A stretch of DNA of 64,000 nt from positions 62,001 through 126,000 of the forward strand of contig NZ_JOTN01000008.1 in the NCBI RefSeq assembly GCF_000712595.1. The letters run 5' to 3'. This document shows positions 43,500 through 51,876 of this stretch, in pieces. This DNA comes from Bacillus manliponensis. GTDB taxonomy: Bacteria; Bacillota; Bacilli; Bacillales; Bacillaceae_G. Numbering within the stretch: the stretch's first letter is position 1; the number at the start of each line of letters is the position of its first letter. The notes below the pieces were generated by a model that did no database searches, was not told the DNA's origin, and worked only from the letters and a program-made list of their open reading frames with translations. A program made the translations under genes and the position numbers.

Positions 43500-44276
43500 A
43501 TGAGAGAGAAAATTTTAGAAGAGTTGTGTCGAATTGAAAGAGACCACAATGTAAAAATTTTATTTGCAGTAGAATCAGGAAGCCGCGCTTGGGGATTTCC
43601 GTCAACTGATAGTGATTATGATGTACGGTTTGTTTTTTGCCATTCTGTAGAGTGGTACTTATCCATTGATGAGAAACGTGATGTAATTGAATGCCCTATT
43701 AGTGACGCGCTAGATATAAGTGGTTGGGATATTCGTAAGGCCTTGCAATTATTTCGGAAGTCCAATCCGTCAATATTGGAATGGATTCATTCGCCAATTT
43801 CGTATCGTCAACAATTAGATTTTCCAGAGCGTTTACAACAAATAGCATATGATAGTTTTAATAAAAAGGCAGTTTTATATCATTATTTACATATGGCATC
43901 GAAAAACTATCGGCTTTTTTTACAAAAAGAAAAAGTGAAATTGAAAAAGTATTTTTATGTCCTCAGGCCATTATTTGCTTGCAAGTGGATAGAGGAAAAA
44001 GGGACTTTACCACCGGTTGAATTTGAAACATTAATGAATGAAGTTAAATTGCCAGCAGAAATCGTAAGTGAAATACAAGTTTTACTGCAACAGAAGAAAG
44101 CAGGAGCAGAGCTTGATGATGAAAAGCAAGTGAAGATATTGAACTTGTTTTTGGAGCGACAAATTGATTACTATGAACAGTATGCGAAAAAATTAGAAAA
44201 AGGACAGGAAGTACATGTAGAAGAACTAAATGAATTATTCCGTGAAATCGTATGTGGATCGGAATGTAGCCACTGA
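43500..44276 (+). CDS. Nucleotidyltransferase-superfamily protein (YcgL/COG3541 type)
   Basis: The 258-residue protein has the minimal nucleotidyltransferase motif FAVESGSRAWGFPSTDSDYDVRFV at about residues 20-43, where GSxxWG-x(8)-DxD gives the metal-binding Asp pair, then HSVEWYLSID and a helical C-terminal half. Proteins of this family in B. subtilis and phages have no established substrate. ATG 43500 is chosen as the best-placed internal Met; the ribosome site (GAGAGTGGA) is weak and upstream in-frame codons to 43416 cannot be excluded. Confidence 0.8.
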   Translation: MREKILEELCRIERDHNVKILFAVESGSRAWGFPSTDSDYDVRFVFCHSVEWYLSIDEKRDVIECPISDALDISGWDIRKALQLFRKSNPSILEWIHSPISYRQQLDFPERLQQIAYDSFNKKAVLYHYLHMASKNYRLFLQKEKVKLKKYFYVLRPLFACKWIEEKGTLPPVEFETLMNEVKLPAEIVSEIQVLLQQKKAGAELDDEKQVKILNLFLERQIDYYEQYAKKLEKGQEVHVEELNELFREIVCGSECSH

Positions 44277-44548
44277 TTAGAGTAGTGGTTTTTTTGTATG
44301 TTTTTTATTATTTTAGTATAACAAATCCGGAGAAGGTGCAGTTTTTTATTGCTCTCTGAATTTTCGATATACATATATTAGATATTAATAATGTTTTATG
44401 TGTCTCTCTTGATTAGAAGTTATTACTTAAGATGAAATACAAAATTGCTATATAAAGAAATCCTTTATAAATAAGCATTTTCTTTTTTGTGAAATAAAAG
44501 TTGATTATAAAAATATAACCAACTTTTATTACTAGGTCATAAAAGTTG

Positions 44549-44578
44549 TTGACAATATAGAAAGTCTACTGATATCAT
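44549..44578 (+). promoter_or_regulatory. Sigma-A promoter upstream of the desaturase
   Basis: TTGACA (44549-44554) and TATCAT (44573-44578) are spaced by 18 bp. The -35 directly follows the second AAAAGTTG repeat. Confidence 0.6.
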
Positions 44579-44672
44579 TCAACATGTGGAAAGGTTGATA
44601 AAGAGTAAAAAGAGAAATGTTTTTCAATGAATAATAAAAAGTAAGAGTGAGTATAAATTAAGATAGTGATAA

Positions 44673-44687
44673 AGAGAATCATTATCA
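44673..44687 (+). promoter_or_regulatory. Fur-box-like sequence upstream of the desaturase
   Basis: AGAGAATCATTATCA matches the Fur consensus TGATAATnATTATCA at 12 of 14 positions, with one half-site perfect. It lies about 85 bp downstream of the promoter start point, inside the leader. Confidence 0.45.
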
Positions 44688-44755
44688 AATATCAATCTGG
44701 AAGCAAGATTATGTATACAAAGTGCGAAAGCGCGGCATAAGAAAGGGGCAAAAAG

Positions 44756-45844
44756 ATGAAAGATCTTCATACGTTTGGATGGTATGCAGCACGCGTATCC
44801 CCGCATTTGCCGAAGAAAGCGTTTAAGCCAGTTCCAGCTAGGTTATTTGGTGGACTAGCTTATCTTTTAATTACGGTAGCGGGATTTTTAGCAATCGGCT
44901 TATTTGACTTACATGTATGGGCAAATATCGGGATTGCGGTTGTATTAGGATTATGTTTTGCGTCACTTGGATTTTTAGGTCATGAAATTTTGCATGGTAC
45001 AGTTGTACGAAAAGCATGGTTACGCGACTTTTTAGGAGCGATTGCATTTATGCCGTTATCAACTGGTCCTAAATTATGGAGAAAATGGCATAATTTAACT
45101 CACCATGTTCATACGCAGCATGATGAAAAAGATCCAGATGCATGGCCTACATTGGAAAAGTGGAAAAAGAGTAAGTTTTTACGATGGGTATATCGTCTTC
45201 CATTACATGTTCGTTCTTTTTTCAGTTTTGCATCGTTAACAATTCAATTTACACTGCATTCGTCTCGTATGTTCTTTCAGTTCATTAAAGAATTTAAGTC
45301 AGCAAGTAGACCATCTGTATGGTTCCAGCTTCTTTTGCCTTGGACTGTATGGATTAGCTTATTGTTCATTATGGGTCCTGCAAAATGGTTTTTTGCTTAT
45401 GTAATTCCATTATTAATTGCAAACTTTATTGTAATGGCATACATTTCTACAAATCACCGTTTGAACCCAGTTACACCTGTTAATGACCCATTAGCAAATT
45501 CTTTATCAGTTACAGTGCCGCGTTGGGTAGATGTTCTGCATTTCAATTTCTCATATCATACTGAGCATCATTTATTCCCAGGTATGAGTTCAAAATACTA
45601 CCCGTTAGTAAAAGAGAAAATTAAAGAAATGTGGCCAGAACGCTATCACGAAATGCCGATGGGGAAAGCGTTAGCGACACTTTGGAAAACGCCACGTGTA
45701 TATTATCAAGATAATGAATTAATTGACCCACATAAAGTACACGTATACGGCTCTTTAGGGAATGGGCTAGATCCTGAAAATATAGAATATCGCACTAAGG
45801 ATTTAGAAGAAGAAAAGAAAATGAACGGTTTAAAAAACGGCTAA
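44756..45844 (+). CDS. des: Membrane fatty-acid desaturase
   Basis: This di-iron integral-membrane enzyme introduces a double bond into acyl chains of membrane lipids. The 362-residue protein has the three histidine boxes: GHEILH near residue 79, HNLTHHVHTQHDE near 112-124, and HTEHHLFPG near 272, with four hydrophobic helices around 25-75 and 195-235. ATG 44756 has AAAGGGG eight bases upstream. Related Bacillus desaturases respond to cold; no DesK/DesR genes are nearby. A Fur-like box in the leader would make sense for an iron enzyme but is unproven. Confidence 0.9.
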   Translation: MKDLHTFGWYAARVSPHLPKKAFKPVPARLFGGLAYLLITVAGFLAIGLFDLHVWANIGIAVVLGLCFASLGFLGHEILHGTVVRKAWLRDFLGAIAFMPLSTGPKLWRKWHNLTHHVHTQHDEKDPDAWPTLEKWKKSKFLRWVYRLPLHVRSFFSFASLTIQFTLHSSRMFFQFIKEFKSASRPSVWFQLLLPWTVWISLLFIMGPAKWFFAYVIPLLIANFIVMAYISTNHRLNPVTPVNDPLANSLSVTVPRWVDVLHFNFSYHTEHHLFPGMSSKYYPLVKEKIKEMWPERYHEMPMGKALATLWKTPRVYYQDNELIDPHKVHVYGSLGNGLDPENIEYRTKDLEEEKKMNGLKNG

Positions 45845-45918
45845 TAAAAATGTTTGAATCAAATTTGTAGATGAAATATCTATATAACCCTCACAACCTT
45901 TATATAATATGAAACGTA

Positions 45919-45955
45919 AAAAAACACGAACTTGCTTGCAAGTTCGTGTTTTTTT
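45919..45955. terminator. Bidirectional intrinsic terminator
   Basis: ACACGAACTTG and CAAGTTCGTGT form an 11-bp stem with A and T flanks. It separates the desaturase gene from the convergent amino-acid transporter operon. Confidence 0.92.
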
Positions 45956-46643
45956 ACATGGAAACTTCTTTTTGTTGATTATTTTGCACATTGACTTTGT
46001 TTTTTCGTGCCATTCTTTTTTCTAGTAGATGTACAAGGTATGTAAATAACAAAACAAGCACGAGGTAGTAAAACCCAACGATCATATATGTTTCAAGCTG
46101 TTGGTAATTTGCTGCCGCTTCAGATAGAGCAGAGCCCCATAGCTCAGAGGTTCCACCTATATAGGCAACAAGTGAAGAGTCTTTTAACCCAATAATGAAT
46201 TGATTACCAAGTGGTGGAATGGATAAACGAAATGCTTGTGGCAAAACAATTCTTCGCATTGCGAGTGGATAAGACATTCCTAGTGATCTAGCTGCTTCTA
46301 ACTGTCCACGATCAACAGATTGAATGGCTCCTCGGAAAATTTCCGTAATATAGGCGCCGCCATGAATTGCTAAAGCGATTGTTCCTGCCCAGAATGGAGA
46401 AAGTACAATGATAGAAGTAATCCCAAAATAGAGAATCATAATTTGGACAATAAGCGGTGTTCCGCGAATAATCGCAATATACACTTGAGCAATGCCATTT
46501 AAAATTTTACTGTTGGAAATACGGAAAAAAGCAAATATGAGTCCGATCACACAAGCAAGTGCTAAAGATGTAATCGTTAATTGTAGTGTCAGTACGACAG
46601 CTTTTAAAAATATTGGATATGTAGAAGTAAAGATTTCAAGCAT
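45954..46643 (-). CDS. Polar amino acid ABC transporter permease
   Basis: The 229-residue His/Glu/Gln/Arg-type permease has about five helices and the ATPase-contact loop EAARSLGMSYPLAMRRIVLPQAFRLSIPPLGNQFI around residues 137-170, following GGAYITEIFRGAIQSVDRGQ. It is the last gene of a three-gene minus-strand operon (ATPase, binding protein, permease), 66 bp after the binding protein gene. With a single permease, the transporter is probably a homodimer in the membrane. Confidence 0.93.
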   Translation of the reverse strand: MLEIFTSTYPIFLKAVVLTLQLTITSLALACVIGLIFAFFRISNSKILNGIAQVYIAIIRGTPLIVQIMILYFGITSIIVLSPFWAGTIALAIHGGAYITEIFRGAIQSVDRGQLEAARSLGMSYPLAMRRIVLPQAFRLSIPPLGNQFIIGLKDSSLVAYIGGTSELWGSALSEAAANYQQLETYMIVGFYYLVLVLLFTYLVHLLEKRMARKNKVNVQNNQQKEVSM

Positions 46644-46709
46644 AAAGGTCCCCCCTCATATAGTGAATGAGAATGTCCCGTTACATATTAACGGGACATC
46701 AATTAAAGT

Positions 46710-47501
46710 TTATTTTGTATCTGTTTCTTCTCCAAGAATGTTACGACCAAACCACTTTTTACTGATTTTTTCATATGTCCCATCTTGAATAATTTCATCT
46801 AAAGCTTTATTTACTTTCTCTAGTAGTTCTTTGTCCTCTTTTCGAACAGCAATAGCCATTTCGTCTAATGATAGAGGCTTTCCAGCATCTTTAATATTTG
46901 ATTTTCCTTCTTTCATGACGCGAAGACCTACCATCTGATCTGTGACAACAGCGTCTACACGACCAGGCTCTAAATCCATAATTGCAGTAAGATCACTATC
47001 ATATTCTGTAATTTGATCTGTATGCTCTGCGACAAGATCTTTAAATGTGCTTGCTTTTACTACACCTACTTTTTTCCCTTTTAAATCTTTTGCTGATGAA
47101 ATGGAATCGTTATTTTCAGAAACGAAAATTTGTGCACCAGAGCGGTAATATGGATTCGTAAAGTTTACTGCTTTTAAACGTTCTTCCGTAATCGCCATAC
47201 TTCCTAAAATGACATCATATTTCTTTGCATCTAACCCTTGGATTAACGTTTCCCACGGATTGGTAACTGGAACAGGCTTCATTCCCATCTTCTTCGCAAG
47301 AGCTTCGCCAATTTCAACATCAAACCCAACAAGTTTTCCGTTGTCTTTATAATTAAACGGCTTATATAATCCACTCATTGCATAGCGGAACTCTTTTTTT
47401 CCATCAGCTGAATCTGAGCTTGTTTCTTTACTACAGGCACCTAATAAGATAGAAGAAAATAATGTGAGTACGGTAAGAATTGCAAACACTTTTCGTTTCA
47501 T
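46710..47501 (-). CDS. Polar amino acid ABC transporter binding lipoprotein
   Basis: The 263-residue extracellular receptor has a lipoprotein signal ending SILLGACSK (lipidated Cys near residue 23) and the family-3 binding-protein fold: FRYAMSGLYKPFNYKD, LVGFDVEIGEALAKKMG, WETLIQGLDAKKYDVILGSM, ITEERLKAVNFTNPYY and a GYEKISKKWFG-like C-terminus. Glutamine, arginine or cystine are possible ligands; I cannot choose. Start ATG follows GGAGGGG. Length is normal for the family. Confidence 0.92.
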   Translation of the reverse strand: MKRKVFAILTVLTLFSSILLGACSKETSSDSADGKKEFRYAMSGLYKPFNYKDNGKLVGFDVEIGEALAKKMGMKPVPVTNPWETLIQGLDAKKYDVILGSMAITEERLKAVNFTNPYYRSGAQIFVSENNDSISSAKDLKGKKVGVVKASTFKDLVAEHTDQITEYDSDLTAIMDLEPGRVDAVVTDQMVGLRVMKEGKSNIKDAGKPLSLDEMAIAVRKEDKELLEKVNKALDEIIQDGTYEKISKKWFGRNILGEETDTK

Positions 47502-47521
47502 TCAAATCCCCTCCATTTTCT

Positions 47522-48244
47522 TTATATAATGTTGCGTAAAAATTGTTTTGCTCGTTCACTTGATGGTGCGGTGAAAAATTGTTCTGGCGGTGCATCTTCA
47601 GCAATTTGTCCGTCATCCATAAAAATAATGCGGTCAGCTACATCTCTAGCGAAACTCATTTCATGTGTAACAATAATCATCGTCATTCCTTCTTCAGCAA
47701 GCTCTTTCATAACTTGTAGTACTTCGCCAACAAGCTCAGGGTCAAGGGCTGAAGTTGGTTCATCAAATAACATGACCTTTGGATTCATCGCAAGTGCCCT
47801 TGCAATGGCGACACGTTGTTTTTGCCCACCTGATAATAAATCTGGTGTAACATCGGCTTTATCTTGCAAGCCAACTTTTTTAAGTAACTCGTAAGCGAGT
47901 TCTTTTGCTTTTGCTTTTTCTAGTTTTTTGACGTGAATGGGTGCTTCTATGATGTTTTCTAATGTAGTCATATGAGGAAATAGATTAAAATGCTGAAAAA
48001 CCATTCCAACATTTTCGCGGACGTTGTTTAAATTCGTAAGCTTTGGGTCAATTTGTTTACCTTGTATCCAAACTTCACCTTTGTCATACGTTTCTAAAAA
48101 GTTCAAACAGCGGAGTAATGTGCTTTTACCAGAACCACTGGCACCAATTAAAACAACAACTTCTTTTTCTTTTACTTGTAGATCAATCCCTTTTAATACT
48201 TGTAGTGAGTCAAATGACTTTACGAGATTTTGAACTTGAATCAT
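47522..48244 (-). CDS. Polar amino acid ABC transporter ATP-binding protein
   Basis: The 240-residue ATPase has Walker [13 protein letters not shown] near residue 36, the Q-loop [11 protein letters not shown], signature [16 protein letters not shown] near 134, Walker [15 protein letters not shown] and the switch His in [10 protein letters not shown]. It is the first gene of the operon. The start [12 protein letters not shown] at 48244 has GGGGGATTGG upstream and is preferred over an in-frame extension to 48280. Confidence 0.95.
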   Translation of the reverse strand: MIQVQNLVKSFDSLQVLKGIDLQVKEKEVVVLIGASGSGKSTLLRCLNFLETYDKGEVWIQGKQIDPKLTNLNNVRENVGMVFQHFNLFPHMTTLENIIEAPIHVKKLEKAKAKELAYELLKKVGLQDKADVTPDLLSGGQKQRVAIARALAMNPKVMLFDEPTSALDPELVGEVLQVMKELAEEGMTMIIVTHEMSFARDVADRIIFMDDGQIAEDAPPEQFFTAPSSERAKQFLRNII

Positions 48245-48403
48245 ACCAATCCCCCAATAACAATTTTTTATAAAATGCATCTTTTCTTTGTTATTAGGGA
48301 TAAAACGTCAAATTCCTTTATTTTTTTCTCAAATTTGTGTTTTGTGCTTTCAAAAAACTTATTTTTAGAGGGTGAGTATATGGAAGAGAAGGATTTTCTT
48401 GCT

Positions 48404-48562
48404 TTTATCCCGCTATTTGCGGACTGTAAGACTCCCACTTCAAAACTTGAGAGAAAACGAAGAAGTTTAGGTGGGGGATTAGCAATCCGTAAAAGCCCGA
48501 TTTGTTTAACTAACGCTCAGTGGGGATGAAGAACCCCCCCACTGAGTGAGGTTTCACTTTAT
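48404..48562 (-). repeat. bcr1-like interspersed repeat, full-length inverted copy
   Basis: Bounded by TTTAT at 48404-48408 and 48558-48562, with both hairpins present (CTCCCACTTC..AGGTGGGGGA and CTCAGTGGGG..CCCCCACTGAG). It fills most of the 48245-48693 gap; the rest holds the leaders of the two flanking divergent operons and no gene. Confidence 0.88.
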
Positions 48563-48693
48563 TGAATTCCAAAAAAGATATTTTAATAATCATTTTATGT
48601 ATATATAATAAAAATAGGAATAGTAGTATATAGACGTTGTTTATGTGATATAAGGTGACCTGCAATTAGTGGGACAAATAGGGGGAGTTACAA

Positions 48694-49986
48694 ATGAGAG
48701 ATGAAAAAAAACCTTTTTCATTCGGCTTACGCATACAGCTTATGCTATTTACGACAATATTAGCATTCATTACATACTCAACAAGCGTGGTATTTATTTA
48801 TGTTTTGTATGACTATGTAGATCAGTATGTAAATCAAACATTGTATAACATTGTAGTTATGTTGCTAGGTGTTATATGGTCTGGTATTTTAGCATATTTC
48901 GCAGCAGATTTTCTAATTAAGCCGTTACGAAAATTAGAGGAAGCAGCACACAAAGCTGCAGAGGGTGATATTCGTGAAGATGTCCCTCTTCCAAAGACAG
49001 ATGATGAAATTCGTTCTTTAAGTGTAGCTTTTAATACAATGCTTAGTAATTTACGCACGATGGTAAAAAATATTGATACAACATTTACGTATACAAATCA
49101 TCATGTGGAACAAATTCGTGAGCAAACAAGTGAAGCAACAAAACAAGCGCAAGGTGTATCAGAAACACTTTCTGAAATTTCATTAGGGGCAGAACAATCA
49201 GCAGCATCTATTCAAACCATTGTTTCGACAGTGGATAAGACAATATCAATTGCAAGTGAAGTGGAAGAGAAGGCAAACCATTCGAATCAGTTATCAAGTC
49301 AAATGGTACAAGCGTTAGGACAAAGTACGAAAGTATTTGTTTCTTTAATTGAAGGAATTCAAACGTTAGCAAAAGAAAATGAACAATCTATGCAAAGTGT
49401 ACAAAAGCTAGAAGAGCATACGAAACAAGTGGGGCATATTGTTTCGTTAGTTAGTGAAATCGCTAGTCAAACGAATTTACTAGCGTTAAATGCATCAATT
49501 GAAGCAGCGCGCGCTGGAGAGCATGGAAGAGGATTTGCAGTTGTTGCAGAAGAAGTTCGAAAGCTTGCTGATGAAAGTGCAAATTCAGCTCAAAATATTT
49601 CACGATTACTTCATGATATGCAAACAGAGGTAGATCACGTTGCAAAGCAAATGACAGGACAAGTGAAAACAGCGAGGGAAGAGGCAAAGCGAGGTGCAGC
49701 AACTGAACTAATCTTAAAAGAGATGAGTTCAAGCATTATAGAAGTAGCAGAAGCCATTCAGTTAATTAGTAAATATATGAATGAGCAAATGGAACAGATT
49801 CATGAGACAGGTATACAAACAAAAGAAGTAGCTGCGATTGCTGAAGAAACATCAGCAGGATCACAAGAAGTAACGCGTGTAACACTGAAACAATCTGAGA
49901 ATATGGTATTAATTGATCAACTATCAAAAGAGTTAGAAGAGCGATCAGCAGAATTAAAGAAGACAATCGAACAATTTATGGTATAA
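48694..49986 (+). CDS. Methyl-accepting chemotaxis protein without an extracellular ligand domain
   Basis: The 430-residue transducer has two closely spaced membrane helices (about residues 14-37 and 51-73) joined by a loop of only about 13 residues, a HAMP domain (about 74-126), and a long coiled-coil signalling domain whose hairpin tip reads [38 protein letters not shown] near residues 255-292. Most MCPs carry a sensor between the two helices; here it is missing, so signals may be sensed in the membrane or through HAMP. ATG 48694 follows GGGGGAG by seven bases. Confidence 0.92.
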   Translation: MRDEKKPFSFGLRIQLMLFTTILAFITYSTSVVFIYVLYDYVDQYVNQTLYNIVVMLLGVIWSGILAYFAADFLIKPLRKLEEAAHKAAEGDIREDVPLPKTDDEIRSLSVAFNTMLSNLRTMVKNIDTTFTYTNHHVEQIREQTSEATKQAQGVSETLSEISLGAEQSAASIQTIVSTVDKTISIASEVEEKANHSNQLSSQMVQALGQSTKVFVSLIEGIQTLAKENEQSMQSVQKLEEHTKQVGHIVSLVSEIASQTNLLALNASIEAARAGEHGRGFAVVAEEVRKLADESANSAQNISRLLHDMQTEVDHVAKQMTGQVKTAREEAKRGAATELILKEMSSSIIEVAEAIQLISKYMNEQMEQIHETGIQTKEVAAIAEETSAGSQEVTRVTLKQSENMVLIDQLSKELEERSAELKKTIEQFMV

Positions 49987-49997
49987 GGAAGAACGAT

Positions 49998-50440
49998 TTA
50001 CTGTTCTTCCTTTTTCTTTTTGCCAAGCGGTGGAATACTTTGAGGAAAACGAAATACATCATAAGGATCATAGGAAGTTTTTACTTCTCTTAATTTTGTA
50101 AAGTTGGTTCCATAATACGTAGTTGGCCAATCTTTAATATTTAAATCAGGCCAATTTACATAGTCACCTTTTGTATAAGGTAACATGTCATCTCTTAGAT
50201 GCTTAATCCAATCCATATTGATTTGTTCATCGCAATCGTTATTCCAGGAAGTAATATATTCTTGAGCAATGATTGCATTTCGGTGGAAATATGCTGTTTG
50301 ATGAGGAAAAATGTCTTGAACAGCACCAATTAATGACTGATGCCAAATACTTGCATTAGGACTTGGGGCATGTTCTAAAAAACGCTTTAATATATGAATG
50401 CCTTTAACAGTACTCCAACAGAAGTCTCCTTCCTCAAGCG
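49998..50440 (-). pseudogene. C-terminal remnant of a berberine-bridge-type FAD oxidase
   Basis: On the minus strand an open frame of about 147 residues ends at 49998. It contains TAYFHRNAIIAQEYITSW, the KGDYVNWPDLNIKDWPTTYYG block and YDPYDVFRFPQSIPP, the closing BBE domain of FAD-linked oxidases. The FAD-binding N-terminal two thirds are missing: beyond about 50440 the sequence changes to an IS605-type fragment. The protein is therefore truncated and presumably not functional. Confidence 0.82.
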
Positions 50441-50615
50441 CGTGCAGGACATAGTCCAGTAGTAGGGAGGGGATGAATGTTGGTCGTGCACAGCACGAAT
50501 TTTTGTTTCCTTTTCCTGTAACTTTATGTATACTAGTAAAAAAAAAGGAACGTACATTCGTTTTTGTTTGTAGGAATTTGAAACACTACAATGAAAAATA
50601 AGGAGGGTGATGACA

Positions 50616-51098
50616 ATGTTGCTGAGCCAAAAGTATGAAATTTTTCCCACGAAAGAACAGAAAGACATGTTAGAACGTTGGCTACAATATTGTCGTCAAA
50701 CCTATAACTCTGCTCTTTTAGATAAACAGAGAAAATATAAAGAAAATAAGCAAGTGTATACACGTTCTGACATGCAAAAGCAACAAGTAATCGATAAGAA
50801 GAGATATCTTTTTCTGAAAGAAGTGCCATCACAGCCCTTACAAGAAGTATTTTTACGACTCAAAAAGGCATATGATGGCTTTTTTCGTGGAGATACAAAC
50901 TATCCCAAATTGAAAACATATAAAGACTACAATAGTCTCACGTTCCCTCAATTTGGATTCAAATCGAATGGGAAACACCGCTTTGCAATGTCATTTTCAG
51001 ATGACGGAAAGTTATATAACAAACAATTAGGGGAAATAGAGATTCATCTGCATAGGCAAATAGAAGGGCTAATCAAACAGTTGATTTTATTTTCTTGA
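50616..51098 (+). pseudogene. tnpB: Truncated IS605-family tnpB/OrfB
   Basis: The 161-residue frame starts MLLSQKYEIFPTKEQKDMLERW, the N-terminal helix-turn-helix of OrfB/TnpB proteins, and continues with LQYCRQTYNSALLDKQ, RYLFLKEVPSQPLQEVFLRL, AYDGFF and YPKLKTYKDYNSLTFPQFGFK. It stops after GEIEIHLHRQIEGLIKQL; the RuvC nuclease and zinc-finger parts, about 200 residues, are absent. Ribosome site AGGAGGG is intact. A hairpin (TCGTGC at 50484 with GCACGA at 50493) upstream may belong to the element end. No tnpA is present. The oxidase gene next to it lost its 5' part at the same junction. Confidence 0.8.
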
Positions 51099-51262
51099 TA
51101 TTATGAATAATTTCAAATATAGCAGTATTCATATGAGAAAAAGCTAAAGAACTAACTTACAAAATTGTAATACTTATGTAAGTTAACTCGATAGTTGAGA
51201 GAACACTATTTCTATATACTGAACATGGTAGAAATGATAAAAACTATAGGAGTTTGGTATAT

Positions 51263-51829
51263 ATGAAAAAATTAGTAAGGTTAAGTTTAGCGGCAGCAAT
51301 TTCTATGAGTGCTTTAACAGGTTGTGGATTATTAGGAGAAAAAGCGAATGGTTTTGTATTATATGGAACTGAAACACAAGTACAAGCAGTTGCGGATAAA
51401 GAAAAGCCCGCTGAAAAAGATATGTATAAGATGAAAGTTGTAAATATTGACGATAAAAAAGTGCTTGTTATGGATCAAAAAACAGCGGATGAGCTAATGA
51501 AAAAGGAACTATTAAAGAAAGTAGAGAATGATAAAACGACAGCAATTGATAAATTACCAACAGTAACAGAAAATCAAGGTGTATTATTTGCGAAAGAAGA
51601 AATGACAAATGTAGCTCTTGATGGGTATGCGTTAAAATATGAAGGAAATGTAATCATCGGTGATGGTCGTTCTTATGCGGATATGTTTGCCGTTGTAGAG
51701 AACGGGAAATATGCAAGTGTGAATGGCGAAGAAACGACAGTAGGTGTACTGAAGTTTGAAAAAGACCCAGCAAAACAGATACCTAAAGGTGATGAGGTAG
51801 ACGCACAGCTTGTGAAAATTAAAGAATAA
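51263..51829 (+). CDS. Putative lipoprotein of unknown function
   Basis: The 188-residue protein has a lipoprotein signal peptide (KKLVRLSLAAAISMSALTGC, lipidated Cys about residue 21) and a mature part of about 168 residues rich in Lys, Glu and Val with no recognised domain. Segments such as MKVVNIDDKKVLVMDQKTADELM and NVIIGDGRSYADMFAVV suggest a compact beta-rich fold. ATG 51263 has AGGAG ten bases upstream. The gene is alone with its own terminator. Surface location is predicted; function is not. Confidence 0.78.
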   Translation: MKKLVRLSLAAAISMSALTGCGLLGEKANGFVLYGTETQVQAVADKEKPAEKDMYKMKVVNIDDKKVLVMDQKTADELMKKELLKKVENDKTTAIDKLPTVTENQGVLFAKEEMTNVALDGYALKYEGNVIIGDGRSYADMFAVVENGKYASVNGEETTVGVLKFEKDPAKQIPKGDEVDAQLVKIKE

Positions 51830-51842
51830 TGAAATTAAAAAT

Positions 51843-51874
51843 AAGGTAGCTCATATAAGAGCTACCTTGTTTTT
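51843..51874. terminator. Bidirectional intrinsic terminator
   Basis: AAGGTAGCTC and GAGCTACCTT form a perfect 10-bp stem over ATATAA, followed by T-rich sequence, between the convergent lipoprotein and HEAT-like genes. Confidence 0.9.
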
Positions 51875-51876
51875 GA

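Larger units (their letters stand above)
44277..44755. other. Long regulatory gap before the desaturase gene
   Basis: No reading frame is convincing here. AAAAGTTG recurs at 44497 and 44541 with its complement CAACTTTT at 44520. A strong promoter and an iron-box-like sequence, listed separately, lie in the downstream half, giving an mRNA leader of about 170 bases. Confidence 0.6.

Noticed and set aside
48230-48529. A 99-codon + strand frame over 48230-48529
   Set aside because: It runs through the bcr1-like repeat and has no ribosome site; the second half merely translates the repeat.
50387-50832. Two short minus-strand frames over the tnpB fragment
   Set aside because: They are out of frame with the oxidase remnant and antisense to the recognisable TnpB sequence.
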